DNA from: Lactiplantibacillus plantarum EGD-AQ4
Lineage (GTDB): Bacteria > Bacillota > Bacilli > Lactobacillales > Lactobacillaceae
Assembly: GCF_000463075.2 (NCBI RefSeq)
Contig: NZ_AVAQ01000012.1
Span: 124,001 to 188,000, forward strand
Length of the DNA stretch: 64,000 nucleotides
Direction of reading: 5' to 3'
The position numbers and the translations under genes are program-made. Below, piece by piece: positions 15,848 through 24,617 of this stretch. Within the stretch, counting starts at the first letter, position 1, and each line of letters opens with the position of its first letter. The notes beneath the pieces were generated by a model. The model had not been told where the DNA came from, made no database searches, and worked only from the letters and a program-made list of their open reading frames with translations.

Positions 15848-16486
15848 ATGAAAAAAGTAATTTTATTAGGCGCCACTAGTAATATTTCACGCTATTTAAT
15901 TCCCCACTTATTATCACAGCCTGATATTGAATTGACCCTGTTTGCGCGACAAGCCACGCGCCGTCTCACACAATACGCCGACCAGGAACGTGTTACCCTC
16001 ATTGATGGTAACTGGAATCATCCCGATGACCTGAAAACCGCGATGGCTAACCAAGACATCGTCTATCTCGCAACCGGTCACTTTACGACCGCTAACCAAA
16101 ATGTCGTTCAAGCCATGAAACAGGCCGGCGTTGAACGCTTGATCGTAGCTGGCGGTTTAGGAATCTACGATGAAGTTGCCGGTAAGTTTGGCGCTTGGAA
16201 TGCGCGCATGATGGGTGATTATACCGAAATCAAACGTGCTGCTGCCGTTATTGATAACAGTGGCCTGAACTACACCTTTTTGCGGATGGCTTGGCTATAC
16301 AATAACGACCAGCATCTAGATTACAAGATCATTCCGCAAGGCGTGCCATTCAAAGACACCCAGGTTACTCGACAGGCAGTCGCCAAATTAGTCACCGAGA
16401 TTATCCAAGACCCACAGTTATACCAACGTACCAGTATTGGCGTCGCCGAACCTAATACTGCTTGGGACAAGCCGGCATTTTACTAG
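15848..16486 (+). CDS. NAD(P)H-binding protein (NmrA/SDR_a5-like)
   Basis: A 212-residue atypical SDR with the N-terminal motif GATSNISRYL and no classical Tyr-x3-Lys active site. The fold is a nucleotide-binding Rossmann domain, with ATGHFTTAN at the end of a strand and VAGGLGIYDE in the substrate region. Such proteins are reductases or redox sensors. It resembles the gene at 18590-19246 in length and in motifs (G-IYDE versus GLYHE, then a FGEW/FGAWN block), so this operon carries two related copies. ATG 31 bases after the transporter, with GAGAGG upstream. Confidence 0.85.
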   Translation: MKKVILLGATSNISRYLIPHLLSQPDIELTLFARQATRRLTQYADQERVTLIDGNWNHPDDLKTAMANQDIVYLATGHFTTANQNVVQAMKQAGVERLIVAGGLGIYDEVAGKFGAWNARMMGDYTEIKRAAAVIDNSGLNYTFLRMAWLYNNDQHLDYKIIPQGVPFKDTQVTRQAVAKLVTEIIQDPQLYQRTSIGVAEPNTAWDKPAFY

Positions 16487-16499
16487 GGAGGTTCTTAGC

Positions 16500-16991
16500 A
16501 TGCAACTCAAGGTTGAATTAGAAAATGGCATACTACCGGCGATTTATACGAGCAACGCAAATGTGACGCACCACGGTCAGCCAATCTTATCGTTTCCAAT
16601 TGAAATCAATGCGATTCCGGATAACACAGCGGCACTCGCGCTTTCCCTTATTGACTACGACGCGGTCCCACGAACTGGCTTTGCCTTCATTCACTGGTTG
16701 GCGGCTAACATACCTGTCATGGCCGAAATTCCAGCAGATTTCAGTCGCAACTTCGAAGGCCCTCAAGGACAGAATTCATGGATGTCACGTTTTTATGACA
16801 TGAATGACCCCTATTTTGCGAGTCATTATGCCGGGCCAAATCCACCCGACCAACCTCATCAATATACCCTGACCGTCTTTGCACTCAAGACAAAGTTGCA
16901 GTTGACTAATCGCTTCTACGACAACGAGTTTCGCAATCAACTGGCAGGTCATGTTCTAGCTAAAGCAACGCTACAGATTAAGGCTAAATAA
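16500..16991 (+). CDS. YbhB/PEBP-family protein
   Basis: A 163-residue member of the phosphatidylethanolamine-binding / Raf-kinase-inhibitor family (YbhB and YbcL in E. coli). The conserved ligand-pocket segments are visible: LSLIDYDAVPRTGFAFIHWLA (key parts DYDAV and HWLA), GPQGQNSW, GPNPPDQPHQYTLTVFAL. The usual Asp-Pro-Asp of the pocket appears as DYD. The fold binds anionic ligands; a bacterial function is not established. ATG 16500 with GGGAGG upstream, 13 bases after the previous gene. Fifth gene of the operon. Confidence 0.88.
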   Translation: MQLKVELENGILPAIYTSNANVTHHGQPILSFPIEINAIPDNTAALALSLIDYDAVPRTGFAFIHWLAANIPVMAEIPADFSRNFEGPQGQNSWMSRFYDMNDPYFASHYAGPNPPDQPHQYTLTVFALKTKLQLTNRFYDNEFRNQLAGHVLAKATLQIKAK

Positions 16992-17021
16992 CATTTTTAT
17001 CGAAGAGAAAGGATCTTAGCA

Positions 17022-17432
17022 ATGAATAATCATGAAAATAGTATCAAACACGGTTTATTTAATATGGGAGATTTAAATGTCGCCTTACAACAATACTTTA
17101 CTGGCAATAGCTACCACCAATCGTTAGTTAAAGACCCACAAGTTAATGTCACCGTCAGTAACGTCAGCTTCGAACCAGGTGCGCGCACTAACTGGCACAT
17201 TCATCATGATGGCTATCAAATATTATTAGTGACCGGTGGCGAAGGCTGGTATCAGGAAGCTGGACAACCAGCCCAACGGCTCCATCCTGGTGACGTCGTT
17301 GTGACCCACGATGGCGTCAAGCATTGGCATGGCGCAACTAAGAATAGCCGGTTTAGTCACATTGCCATTACCGCTGGCACCCATGAATGGTTAGAACCGG
17401 TCAGTGATGCTGACTATCAGTCCTTAGATTAG
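17022..17432 (+). CDS. Cupin-domain protein
   Basis: A 136-residue single-domain cupin. Motif 1 includes NWHIHHDGYQ and motif 2 includes HPGDVVVTHDGVKHWHGA, giving three or four histidines for a divalent metal. It resembles cupins related to carboxymuconolactone-decarboxylase partners, which accompany oxidoreductases and quinone or aromatic metabolism. Likely a small metal-dependent enzyme or ligand-binding protein in the same pathway as its neighbours (inference). AAAGGAT precedes the ATG at 17022. Confidence 0.88.
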   Translation: MNNHENSIKHGLFNMGDLNVALQQYFTGNSYHQSLVKDPQVNVTVSNVSFEPGARTNWHIHHDGYQILLVTGGEGWYQEAGQPAQRLHPGDVVVTHDGVKHWHGATKNSRFSHIAITAGTHEWLEPVSDADYQSLD

Positions 17433-17445
17433 GAGATTGAGAACG

Positions 17446-17799
17446 ATGAAAAAAGTTAACTTAACGACTGCTCACCAACGACTCACCGCAAACTTTGAAG
17501 AAAATGCCACGACTGCAGCCTTACTGGCACAAATGCCACTGACACTACCGATGCGCAACCTTTATACGCGTGAATTAACGTATCGTTTTCCACACGCACT
17601 CCCGGCCAACGAAGCACACACTTCCGGCTACGTAGTCGGTGACATCGCCTACTGGACACCACGCCACAGTTTTGTCATCTTTTATCGTCAGACCGGTGAA
17701 GTCATCAGTGATTTGCAAAAAGTCGGTCACATTAACAGCGGCGACTTCAAGCAGTTCCGAACAGCCGGAACGGTCGAAATGACGTTTGAACAAGATTAA
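17446..17799 (+). CDS. Cyclophilin-like domain protein
   Basis: A 117-residue small protein of the bacterial cyclophilin-like family (TM1367-type beta barrel). Recognisable parts are the N-terminal NATTAALLAQMPLTLPM and the glycine-containing GDIAYWTPRHSFVIFYRQ and KVGHINSGDFKQF. These proteins are often encoded beside flavodoxins or reductases; the biochemical role is unknown. ATG 17446 is preferred over TTG 17437 because AGGAG overlaps the preceding stop at a usable distance. Seventh gene of the operon. Confidence 0.82.
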   Translation: MKKVNLTTAHQRLTANFEENATTAALLAQMPLTLPMRNLYTRELTYRFPHALPANEAHTSGYVVGDIAYWTPRHSFVIFYRQTGEVISDLQKVGHINSGDFKQFRTAGTVEMTFEQD

Positions 17800-17815
17800 T
17801 AAAGGAGTTAAAAAT

Positions 17816-18571
17816 ATGTTTGATTTTACTGATAAAGTTGTGATTGTAACGGGCGCACGCACCGGAATTGGTCTGAGCGCCGCAACCGAATTTGCCAAAG
17901 CTGGTGCGCACGTCGTCTTAGCCGGACACCACGAGCCTAAAGACGAGGCCCAGCAATTAGTTGCAGATGGCTATTCGGCGGTCTCATTTCAATGTGACGT
18001 TGCCCAGCCGCAAGACGTTAAAGCCCTGGTAGATTTTACCGTATCAAAATTTGGTCACCTTGACTACGCTTACAATGATGCTGGCATTCAAAGTCCAGTC
18101 ACGGATACCGCAGATTTGACAGTGGCAGAATATGACCACGTGATGAATACGAACTTAAAAGGCACTTTCTTAAGTATGAAGTATGAATTAGCTCAAATGC
18201 GAACGCAAAAGACCCCCGCAGCCATCGTCAACTGTTCCTCAATGGGTGGCTTGGTCGGTATCGCTGATCGAACCGCCTACCATGCTTCCAAACACGGGGT
18301 GCTTGGTCTAACGAAGAGTAGTGCGCTGGAATACGCTGCCCGCAACGTACGTATCAACGCCGTCTGTCCTGGAATCATTGACACGCCAATGGTGGCTCGG
18401 ATGGACGACACTGAAAAAAGTGAAATGGCCGACCTCATCCGCGAGATTCCAATGGGCCGACTTGCCAAGCCAGAAGAAGTCGCACAAGTCGTCTTATTTC
18501 TGTGTAGCGATGCCGCTAGTTACATGATTGGCCAAGCCGTTGCAGTCGACGGCGGCTACACGGTTCATTAA
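17816..18571 (+). CDS. Short-chain dehydrogenase/reductase
   Basis: A 251-residue classical SDR. The cofactor motif TGARTGIGLSAA is at residues 12-23, NDAG near 86, and the active site appears as SSMGG and YHASK (near 155-159). The C-terminal VAQVVLFLCSDAASYMIGQ and VDGGY are typical of 3-oxoacyl-ACP-reductase-like members. It is related to but not a recent duplicate of the SDR at 13634. The ATG at 17816 follows AAAGGAG at eight bases. Eighth gene of the LysR-controlled operon. Confidence 0.92.
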   Translation: MFDFTDKVVIVTGARTGIGLSAATEFAKAGAHVVLAGHHEPKDEAQQLVADGYSAVSFQCDVAQPQDVKALVDFTVSKFGHLDYAYNDAGIQSPVTDTADLTVAEYDHVMNTNLKGTFLSMKYELAQMRTQKTPAAIVNCSSMGGLVGIADRTAYHASKHGVLGLTKSSALEYAARNVRINAVCPGIIDTPMVARMDDTEKSEMADLIREIPMGRLAKPEEVAQVVLFLCSDAASYMIGQAVAVDGGYTVH

Positions 18572-18589
18572 ACCTCGGAGGTTGATTCG

Positions 18590-19246
18590 ATGAAACAAAT
18601 ATTAATTTTAGGTGCCAATGGGCGCGTGGCCAGAATCGTGGAACAACGTTTGTTAAACGAGACGACGGCCCATTTGACCCTAGTACTCCGAAATGCTAGT
18701 CGCTTAGCGCTCAAACCATCAGCACGGGTTTCTATCATTCAAGGTGACGTTAATGATACTGCCATGCTCGATCGGGCCATGACTGGTCAGGATGTCGTCT
18801 ATGCCAATCTTGTCGGGCAGATGGCAACCCACGCTCAGGCCATTATTACTGCAATGACTCATCATCAAATCGAACAGCTCATCTGGATTACGGGTTCCGG
18901 TCTGTACCATGAGACTCCTGGTCCCTTTGGCGAGTGGGTTGAACAAGTCGTTGGGCACGCCGCCAAGGAAGATACGCGCCGGGCTGCAAAGATTATTGAG
19001 ACTTCGAGTATCGCCTACACGATTATTCGTGCTGCCTACATGACTGATGATGCCCAGATTGATTACGATTTAACACAAAAAGGCGAGTTATTCAAAGGAA
19101 CCATGGTCTCACGAGCAAGCATTGCAGACTTAATTGTAAAAATTATTATGACACCGCAGAACTATGCACGTACTAGTCTTGGAATTGCGAAACCAGGGAC
19201 GGAAAAAATGCTACCACAAGTTAAACAGATGGCTCAACATTTGTAA
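18590..19246 (+). CDS. NAD(P)H-binding protein (NmrA/SDR_a5-like), second copy
   Basis: A 218-residue atypical SDR with GANGRVARIVEQRL at the N-terminus. It is a paralog of the 15848 gene: both are just over 210 residues, lack Tyr-x3-Lys and share the WLY/AYM region followed by a Lys-Gly-Thr segment. ATG with TCGGAGG upstream, 18 bases after the preceding SDR. It is the last gene of the operon and is followed by a terminator. A reductase or redox-responsive role is likely, on an unknown substrate. Confidence 0.85.
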   Translation: MKQILILGANGRVARIVEQRLLNETTAHLTLVLRNASRLALKPSARVSIIQGDVNDTAMLDRAMTGQDVVYANLVGQMATHAQAIITAMTHHQIEQLIWITGSGLYHETPGPFGEWVEQVVGHAAKEDTRRAAKIIETSSIAYTIIRAAYMTDDAQIDYDLTQKGELFKGTMVSRASIADLIVKIIMTPQNYARTSLGIAKPGTEKMLPQVKQMAQHL

Positions 19247-19315
19247 GCTTTCAGTTAAGTTGTCACCATGCTTCAATATCGTCCGCAATTTGCCAAATTT
19301 TTAAAATCATTCAAA

Positions 19316-19370
19316 AAAATCGGCCGCCGCGCACCAATTTCCTGTGCGCAACGACCGATTTCGTCTATTT
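19316..19370. terminator. Bidirectional terminator
   Basis: AAATCGG with GCGCAC pairs with GTGCGC and CCGATTT. T runs occur on the minus strand and more weakly on the plus strand, between the convergent redox operon and ABC operon. Confidence 0.75.
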
Positions 19371-19394
19371 ATATCTTTATTTAAAACTGCCACC

Positions 19395-20582
19395 CTAATC
19401 GCGTTTCGAATCCTGTTCCAACTGAATCGTCAGTAGCTCTGGATCTTCATTAACTAGCGCTTGGAGACGAGAAAATAGCATCAGGAGCCACCCAAACGAT
19501 AAGGCAAAGGCCTGAATCTCAAACGCCGTCAGCGATGGATAATTGAACCAGCGAAAGCCGAAGTTCAGCAGTAAAAGCAAGATGCCGACGCCGTATGATA
19601 GCCACAAAAAGTCCTTCGTGATTGCGGGTAATAGCCAGCGGACGCCAACAATTAATAAGACGAGCAACGTAACTAAGCCGCCAGCCACCAAGTCGTGTAG
19701 CCAGTGAAAAGTCAGGTTATTCGGAAATAGTCCGACCGCACCGAAATCGACGGCCGTCAATGTCAGTAGAATCCGCAACGTTAACGTCCGCCAAGTCCGT
19801 GGGTAAATCCGGCTCAGTGAAACGAAGAGGTAGTCGATCAAAACGACCATCAGTAACGCCGAGAAAATCAACGTCAGGTTAAACTGCCAGGCGTTTTCAG
19901 CGGCATGTGTCCCGAGAAAGCTCAGGTTATGTTGCCACCAGCGCCGCTGACCATTGGCGGCCATTGAGATGACGCAGCCGCTGACGATCACGACGGTCAG
20001 AATCGTGGATAACGACCGAGCATTAATCGTCAGAGCCGCCCCGACCATGAACGCATCCGCAAAATACGTAAACAGCACAATCAGCAACAGCGATGTGAAT
20101 TGATCAAACACCACCTTTGGAAATAGCAGTTCGAGCACCCAGAAGACTCCAACTAACGCAAACGCCAAAATCATAATAAAGGCGATCGTGATTACCGGGA
20201 AATTTCGCCAGTAAATATGCCGTGAAAAACGATTTTCAGGATCGTTTCGTGTTTTGAGAAAGAAGCCGATAAACAGGAGTGCACCCGTCACTACCCCAGC
20301 AACAATCGTCAAACTCCCGATGGATTGGGCACCGGTCAGCGGTACCGGTCGCACCTTTTGAAACCACCAGTAAGCATAACTGGCAACGCCTGAGATTAAG
20401 GCGACGATCAACGGCCAAATAATCAAATATTGTTGCCACTGCGGTTGACGCGGTTGGACCTTTTCTAACACTAGCGCGTCATTTTGCACTTTTAATTGTA
20501 ATTGATCCTCACGGTCGATGCCGGCTCGCTCTAACGCGGAGACCGGAATTGAGACGCGCACTTGTTGCTCTTGCCCTGTCAT
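19395..20582 (-). CDS. AbrB-like domain fused to a DUF998-type membrane protein
   Basis: A 395-residue protein of unusual make-up. Residues 1-45 (VRVSIPVSALERAGI, then DQLQLKVQNDALVLEK) look like an AbrB/MazE swapped-hairpin domain. The rest has about ten membrane segments, including LSFLGTHAAENAWQFN and VGLFPNN, typical of DUF998. The start ATG follows TAGGAG at a normal distance. It lies 21 bases after the ABC exporter pair and is the last gene of that operon. A membrane-tethered sensor or regulator of the exporter is possible (inference). The DNA-binding-like domain is probably cytoplasmic. Confidence 0.75.
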   Translation of the reverse strand: MTGQEQQVRVSIPVSALERAGIDREDQLQLKVQNDALVLEKVQPRQPQWQQYLIIWPLIVALISGVASYAYWWFQKVRPVPLTGAQSIGSLTIVAGVVTGALLFIGFFLKTRNDPENRFSRHIYWRNFPVITIAFIMILAFALVGVFWVLELLFPKVVFDQFTSLLLIVLFTYFADAFMVGAALTINARSLSTILTVVIVSGCVISMAANGQRRWWQHNLSFLGTHAAENAWQFNLTLIFSALLMVVLIDYLFVSLSRIYPRTWRTLTLRILLTLTAVDFGAVGLFPNNLTFHWLHDLVAGGLVTLLVLLIVGVRWLLPAITKDFLWLSYGVGILLLLLNFGFRWFNYPSLTAFEIQAFALSFGWLLMLFSRLQALVNEDPELLTIQLEQDSKRD

Positions 20583-20603
20583 TTCAAACTCCTAACACTT
20601 TCA

Positions 20604-22385
20604 TTATTCAAATACCATTTGGTTCCGATAGAGCTCGGCGTAGAAGCCATCAGCGGCTAGCAGTGCTTGATGGTTGCCTTGCTCAATAATCTGACCATCT
20701 TTCAATACAACGATTTTATCTGCATTGAGGATCGTTTTCAAGCGGTGGGCGATGACAAAGCTAGTGCGGCCTTGAATCACGTTGTCCATGGCCGCTTGAA
20801 TATTGGCTTCCGTGACTGTATCAACGTTAGACGTTGCTTCGTCCAAAATCAACAGTTTCGGATTAGTCAAAATCGTCCGGGCAATCGACATCAACTGTTT
20901 TTGGCCCGCAGAAAAAATGCTCTGTTCGTCAGAAACCTGCGTCTCATAACCGTCTGGCAAGCTCATCACAAAATCATGAATATTCGCCTGCTTGGCCGCA
21001 TCAATCACGCGTGCCATCGAGGCTGTTGGTTCCCCGTACCGAATATTGTCAGCAATCGAGCCAGTGAAGAGCTGCGGTTCCTGCAAAACGATGCCGACAT
21101 TTTGCCGTAAGACTTTCAAATCAAACGATTGAATGTCCACACCATCAAAGGTGATCGCCCCGCTATCCACGTCATAGAACCGGTTGAGCAAGTTCATCAC
21201 CGTCGTCTTACCAGACCCGGTCGGTCCAACCAGCGCGACCATTTCACCGCGGTGCACATGAATGGAAACACCGTGCAGAATTTCTTTGCCCGGTTGATAA
21301 CTAAAGCGCACGTCATCAATCAAGAGCTCATCTTGAATGCCATCCAACGTCCGACCATTTTCAGGACTGACTTCATCTGGCTGATTACGCACTTCATCGA
21401 CCCGGCGTGCACCGGTAATCGCCAACTGAATCATACTATACAAACTAGTCAACGACATAATCGGTTGATAGTATTGTTGCGCATAATTAACAAACACGAC
21501 CACAAGCGCTAAGGCTGCCCCCGTTGACATACTACCGTTGAGCGCTAACCACGAGCCAAAGAAAATCACGATGGCCGTGTTCAGCAGCGACATCCCCTGC
21601 ATCAATGGATTCAAAATACCAGACCAGATCTGACCCGTCAATGCGGATTTTCTGACTTTGCCGTTATATTCATGAAAGCCATTCAGGGAATCCTGCTGTA
21701 AGCCATTGGTAATCAGAACTTTTTGGCCCGTAATCTGTTCGTTGATATAACCGTTTAGCTGGCCGATGTCATCCTGTTGCTGATTAACGGCGACGCCCGC
21801 TTTATGCATGACAAACGCCGCAATAATCAGGGCGATCGGCGTCGAAGCCATTGTGACCCAGGCCATCGTCGCATTCTGATTGAACATCACGATGAGCAAG
21901 CCGACAAACTGCGCCACCGCCAATAGAATTTCCAGCAGCGCCTGGTTCATCGCATTAAAAATATTATCCAAGTCTGATGTAAACCGCGCTAAAATATCGC
22001 CATCGCTATGCGTATCAAAGTACTGGACTTTCATCCGCTGCATCTTACGAAACAGGCCGACCCGCATGGTCCCAGTCGAAAAGGCCGTCACCCGTGCCAA
22101 AATCAAACTGGCGATAAAAATCGTACTGGCATCGCCCACGTAGAGTAAGACGTAGATAATCAACGTCCGGTTAAAAGGCTGTAGACTGGCATGCGCGCGG
22201 GTGGCCTGATTCGTCCACTGTTGCAAGTATTGCGTCAGTTCTTCAACCGCGCGTCCCAAGTAAGTCGGCGCTACCACGATACACCAAGTCGAAATAGCAA
22301 TCAGGATGACACTTAGTAAAAAGCCTAACCAATAGCGTTTTAAATAGTGCCAGTAGTACTTACCGGCATTGCGTAAATCACTCAT
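20604..22385 (-). CDS. ABC exporter half-transporter, canonical ATPase partner (LmrD/BmrD-like)
   Basis: A 593-residue permease-ATPase with six membrane segments (about 20-310) and a C-terminal nucleotide-binding domain. Walker A is GPTGSGKTT, the signature is FSAGQ (Ala in place of Gly), Walker B is LLILDEATS with the catalytic Glu, and the switch is VIAHR. These fit the catalytic partner of a heterodimeric multidrug or lipid exporter. The ATG at 22385 has GGAGGG upstream and overlaps the end of the previous gene by eight bases, so the two are translationally coupled. Confidence 0.92.
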   Translation of the reverse strand: MSDLRNAGKYYWHYLKRYWLGFLLSVILIAISTWCIVVAPTYLGRAVEELTQYLQQWTNQATRAHASLQPFNRTLIIYVLLYVGDASTIFIASLILARVTAFSTGTMRVGLFRKMQRMKVQYFDTHSDGDILARFTSDLDNIFNAMNQALLEILLAVAQFVGLLIVMFNQNATMAWVTMASTPIALIIAAFVMHKAGVAVNQQQDDIGQLNGYINEQITGQKVLITNGLQQDSLNGFHEYNGKVRKSALTGQIWSGILNPLMQGMSLLNTAIVIFFGSWLALNGSMSTGAALALVVVFVNYAQQYYQPIMSLTSLYSMIQLAITGARRVDEVRNQPDEVSPENGRTLDGIQDELLIDDVRFSYQPGKEILHGVSIHVHRGEMVALVGPTGSGKTTVMNLLNRFYDVDSGAITFDGVDIQSFDLKVLRQNVGIVLQEPQLFTGSIADNIRYGEPTASMARVIDAAKQANIHDFVMSLPDGYETQVSDEQSIFSAGQKQLMSIARTILTNPKLLILDEATSNVDTVTEANIQAAMDNVIQGRTSFVIAHRLKTILNADKIVVLKDGQIIEQGNHQALLAADGFYAELYRNQMVFE

Positions 22386-24102
22386 GTAAGCCCTCCTCTC
22401 GTGCCTTTTGCGTCTGATAAATGGCCCGATAAATCGCACTTTGCTGTAACAATTCTTGATGGGTCCCACTGCCAGAAATCCGACCATCGTCCAGCACTAG
22501 AATTTGGTCCGCACGAATAATCGAAGCGATTTTTTCGGCAATCACGACCGTCGTTGTTGAAGTGAGTTCACGGTCTAACGCTTCTTGTACCAGTTTTTCT
22601 GACCGTGCATCTAGGGCCGATGTCGCATCATCTAAAATCAGAATTTCAGGATTAGCAATAACGCCCCGTGTAATCGCAAGCCGTTGCTTCTGTCCACCAG
22701 AGAAGTTCTGTGAGCGTTCCTCAACGGGTGCATCATACGTCTGTGGCAGCCGTTCAATGAACTCTGCCGATTGGGCAATATTAGCTGCCCACTGCATGTG
22801 ACTTGGCTGAGCATCCGGCTTCACCTGACGCAAGTTGCCCGCAATCGTCCCGGAGAATAGTGTCGAGCGTTGTAGCACATAGGCGACCGTTGCGCGTAAC
22901 GCCTTTTCTGGCAATTCACGGACATCGATGCCCCCGATTGAGACCTGACCGCTGTCTGGATCATACAACCGCGCAATCAGTTGCGCCAAGGTCGTCTTCC
23001 CAGACCCCGTCGCACCGACGATTCCAAGCATTGAACCGGCTTTGACCGTAAACGTCACATCTTTTAAAGTCGGCTGGTCATCACCGGGATACGTGAAGGT
23101 CACGTGGTCAAAGTGGATGTCTCCGGCAACCGGCGCATCATCGCCGTCCACGTACGACATACTAGGTGTCGTCGTCATGACTTCATTGATCCGGCCAAGC
23201 GAAATGACTGCCCGTGAGACAAAGGTCATCAAGAAACCCCCGTTGATCACAGCGAATAAAATCTGCATCAGATAAGAAATAAAACTCGTGATTGCCGCCA
23301 AGTAGGACGGATGAGTCGTAATTGTCTGCCCAACTAAGTAGACCGCTACCCCCACAGCAACGTTGGCTGTTAGGAAGAAGACTGGCATCAGAATGGCAAA
23401 CCAGTACCCGATTTTAGCCGTCACTGCTGTCAATTCGTCAGAGGCAGATGCAAACTTTTTGATTTCATTTGGTTCTTGAACGAACGATTTAACGACGCGA
23501 ATTCCCATTAAGTTTTCGCGCGCCACCGTGTTCACGTTTTCAATATCCTGTTGGGTCTGAGCAAAATAAGTCGTCATCCGGCGCACGGCCAGCATGGTGA
23601 CCGACAAAATAATCGCCATCATGACCACGATGACCCACCACTGCTCTGGCATCGTCATCACAGCTAGAATTAACGCCCCGATAAATAACAGTGGAATCCG
23701 GGTAATCTGTTGAAAACCCGCCATCACAATCTGTTGCACTTGATTAATATCATTGGTCATCCGGACCACTAAGTTGGAAGGTGAAAATTTTTCGACATCG
23801 GCATACGCCAACGACTGCACCTTCGCGTATAGGTCCGCACGCAAATCCGTTGCGACCCCGAGCGCAACGCGGGCCGCATAAATCGTATTGACGATTCCGC
23901 CAATGATTCCCAATACGGCCAACCCCAATAACATCAGCCCTTCGCGGAAAACGGTCGCTTGATCATTTTTAATGATTGCTTCCATAATCACTTGTAACAA
24001 CCGCGGTTGCCATAAGGTCGCGAATACCAGCACGATCACTGACAACATCGCAATCCAGACGTCCAGCCGATATCGTTTAAAATATGGCATCAAAATCTTC
24101 AT
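22378..24102 (-). CDS. ABC exporter half-transporter, degenerate-site partner (LmrC/BmrC-like)
   Basis: A 574-residue half-transporter, first gene of a three-gene operon. Six membrane segments precede the ATPase domain, with Walker A GATGSGKTT and signature FSGGQ. Walker B ends in DD (ILILDDATS) instead of DE, and the switch histidine is Glu (VIAEKIAS). One ATP site of the heterodimer is therefore degenerate, as in LmrCD and BmrCD. The ATG at 24102 follows GGAGGAACG. The exported substrate is unknown. No MarR or TetR regulator is adjacent. Confidence 0.92.
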   Translation of the reverse strand: MKILMPYFKRYRLDVWIAMLSVIVLVFATLWQPRLLQVIMEAIIKNDQATVFREGLMLLGLAVLGIIGGIVNTIYAARVALGVATDLRADLYAKVQSLAYADVEKFSPSNLVVRMTNDINQVQQIVMAGFQQITRIPLLFIGALILAVMTMPEQWWVIVVMMAIILSVTMLAVRRMTTYFAQTQQDIENVNTVARENLMGIRVVKSFVQEPNEIKKFASASDELTAVTAKIGYWFAILMPVFFLTANVAVGVAVYLVGQTITTHPSYLAAITSFISYLMQILFAVINGGFLMTFVSRAVISLGRINEVMTTTPSMSYVDGDDAPVAGDIHFDHVTFTYPGDDQPTLKDVTFTVKAGSMLGIVGATGSGKTTLAQLIARLYDPDSGQVSIGGIDVRELPEKALRATVAYVLQRSTLFSGTIAGNLRQVKPDAQPSHMQWAANIAQSAEFIERLPQTYDAPVEERSQNFSGGQKQRLAITRGVIANPEILILDDATSALDARSEKLVQEALDRELTSTTTVVIAEKIASIIRADQILVLDDGRISGSGTHQELLQQSAIYRAIYQTQKAREEGLHE

Positions 24103-24282
24103 TAAAATCGTTCCTCCTCGTAATTGTGGCCTCCTTTTAGGGTACCTGAAATTAGCAGTTAGGACAATCAATATATCATATCTTTTGCAAAATATTATTA
24201 CGGTGATAATCTTTAGGGATATGTGGGATTAATACGACGGACAGCTTGATTTAATTGGCGGGTATTCATTTGTTAATAACTA

Positions 24283-24332
24283 CGCATTGTGCTAATTATT
24301 CTTTAACCTTAAAGATGGTTAGATCATGACAA
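24283..24332 (+). repeat. Left arm of the inverted repeat bracketing the structured-element pair
   Basis: This 50-base arm begins CGCATTGTGCTA and ends ATGGTTAGATCATGACAA. It recurs inverted at 25312-25359. The two ends are exact (18 bases at the inner end) while the middle differs and is two bases shorter on the right. Confidence 0.75.
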
Positions 24333-24340
24333 GTTGGCGT

Positions 24341-24617
24341 CCTGTTCGTCAGCCGATGGACGTCTTAGTCCGACTTCCGGGGCCGGCTTACAATTGCTGG
24401 AACGTAAGCCGACATCGATTTGAACTCACGCAGAAAATCACTGCGCAATTTCAAATACGAGTCTTATTCTAAGCCGGAAGAAGACCACTTCCAGCTAAGA
24501 ATAATTTGGCTACTGAGCATTGTCAGCCGGCCCCTACAGTCGGGAAGCCGCTCGAATGGCGGATGAACGACCACCTATCTGGGTGCAATTGACCGCTGAA
24601 CGTTAAGTGGCTGGTCC
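24341..24617 (+). ncRNA. Candidate structured RNA element, copy 1
   Basis: A 277-base non-coding element homologous to 56455-56725 (minus) and in part to 24961-25229 (minus). A closing stem pairs CCGACT (24370-24375) with AGTCGG (24538-24543), and GGGGCCGGCT (24379-24388) with AGCCGGCCCC (24525-24534). Inside, TTTGAA with CGCAG pairs with CTGCG and TTCAAA (24419-24455). A second arm pairs TTATTCT and GGAAG (24464-24480) with CTTCC and AGAATAA (24488-24504). A 3' hairpin pairs GACCAC with GTGG-CT-GGTC. Bases change on both sides of stems between copies. It has no good ORF. Function unknown; direction is inferred only from the alignment of copies. Confidence 0.7.
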
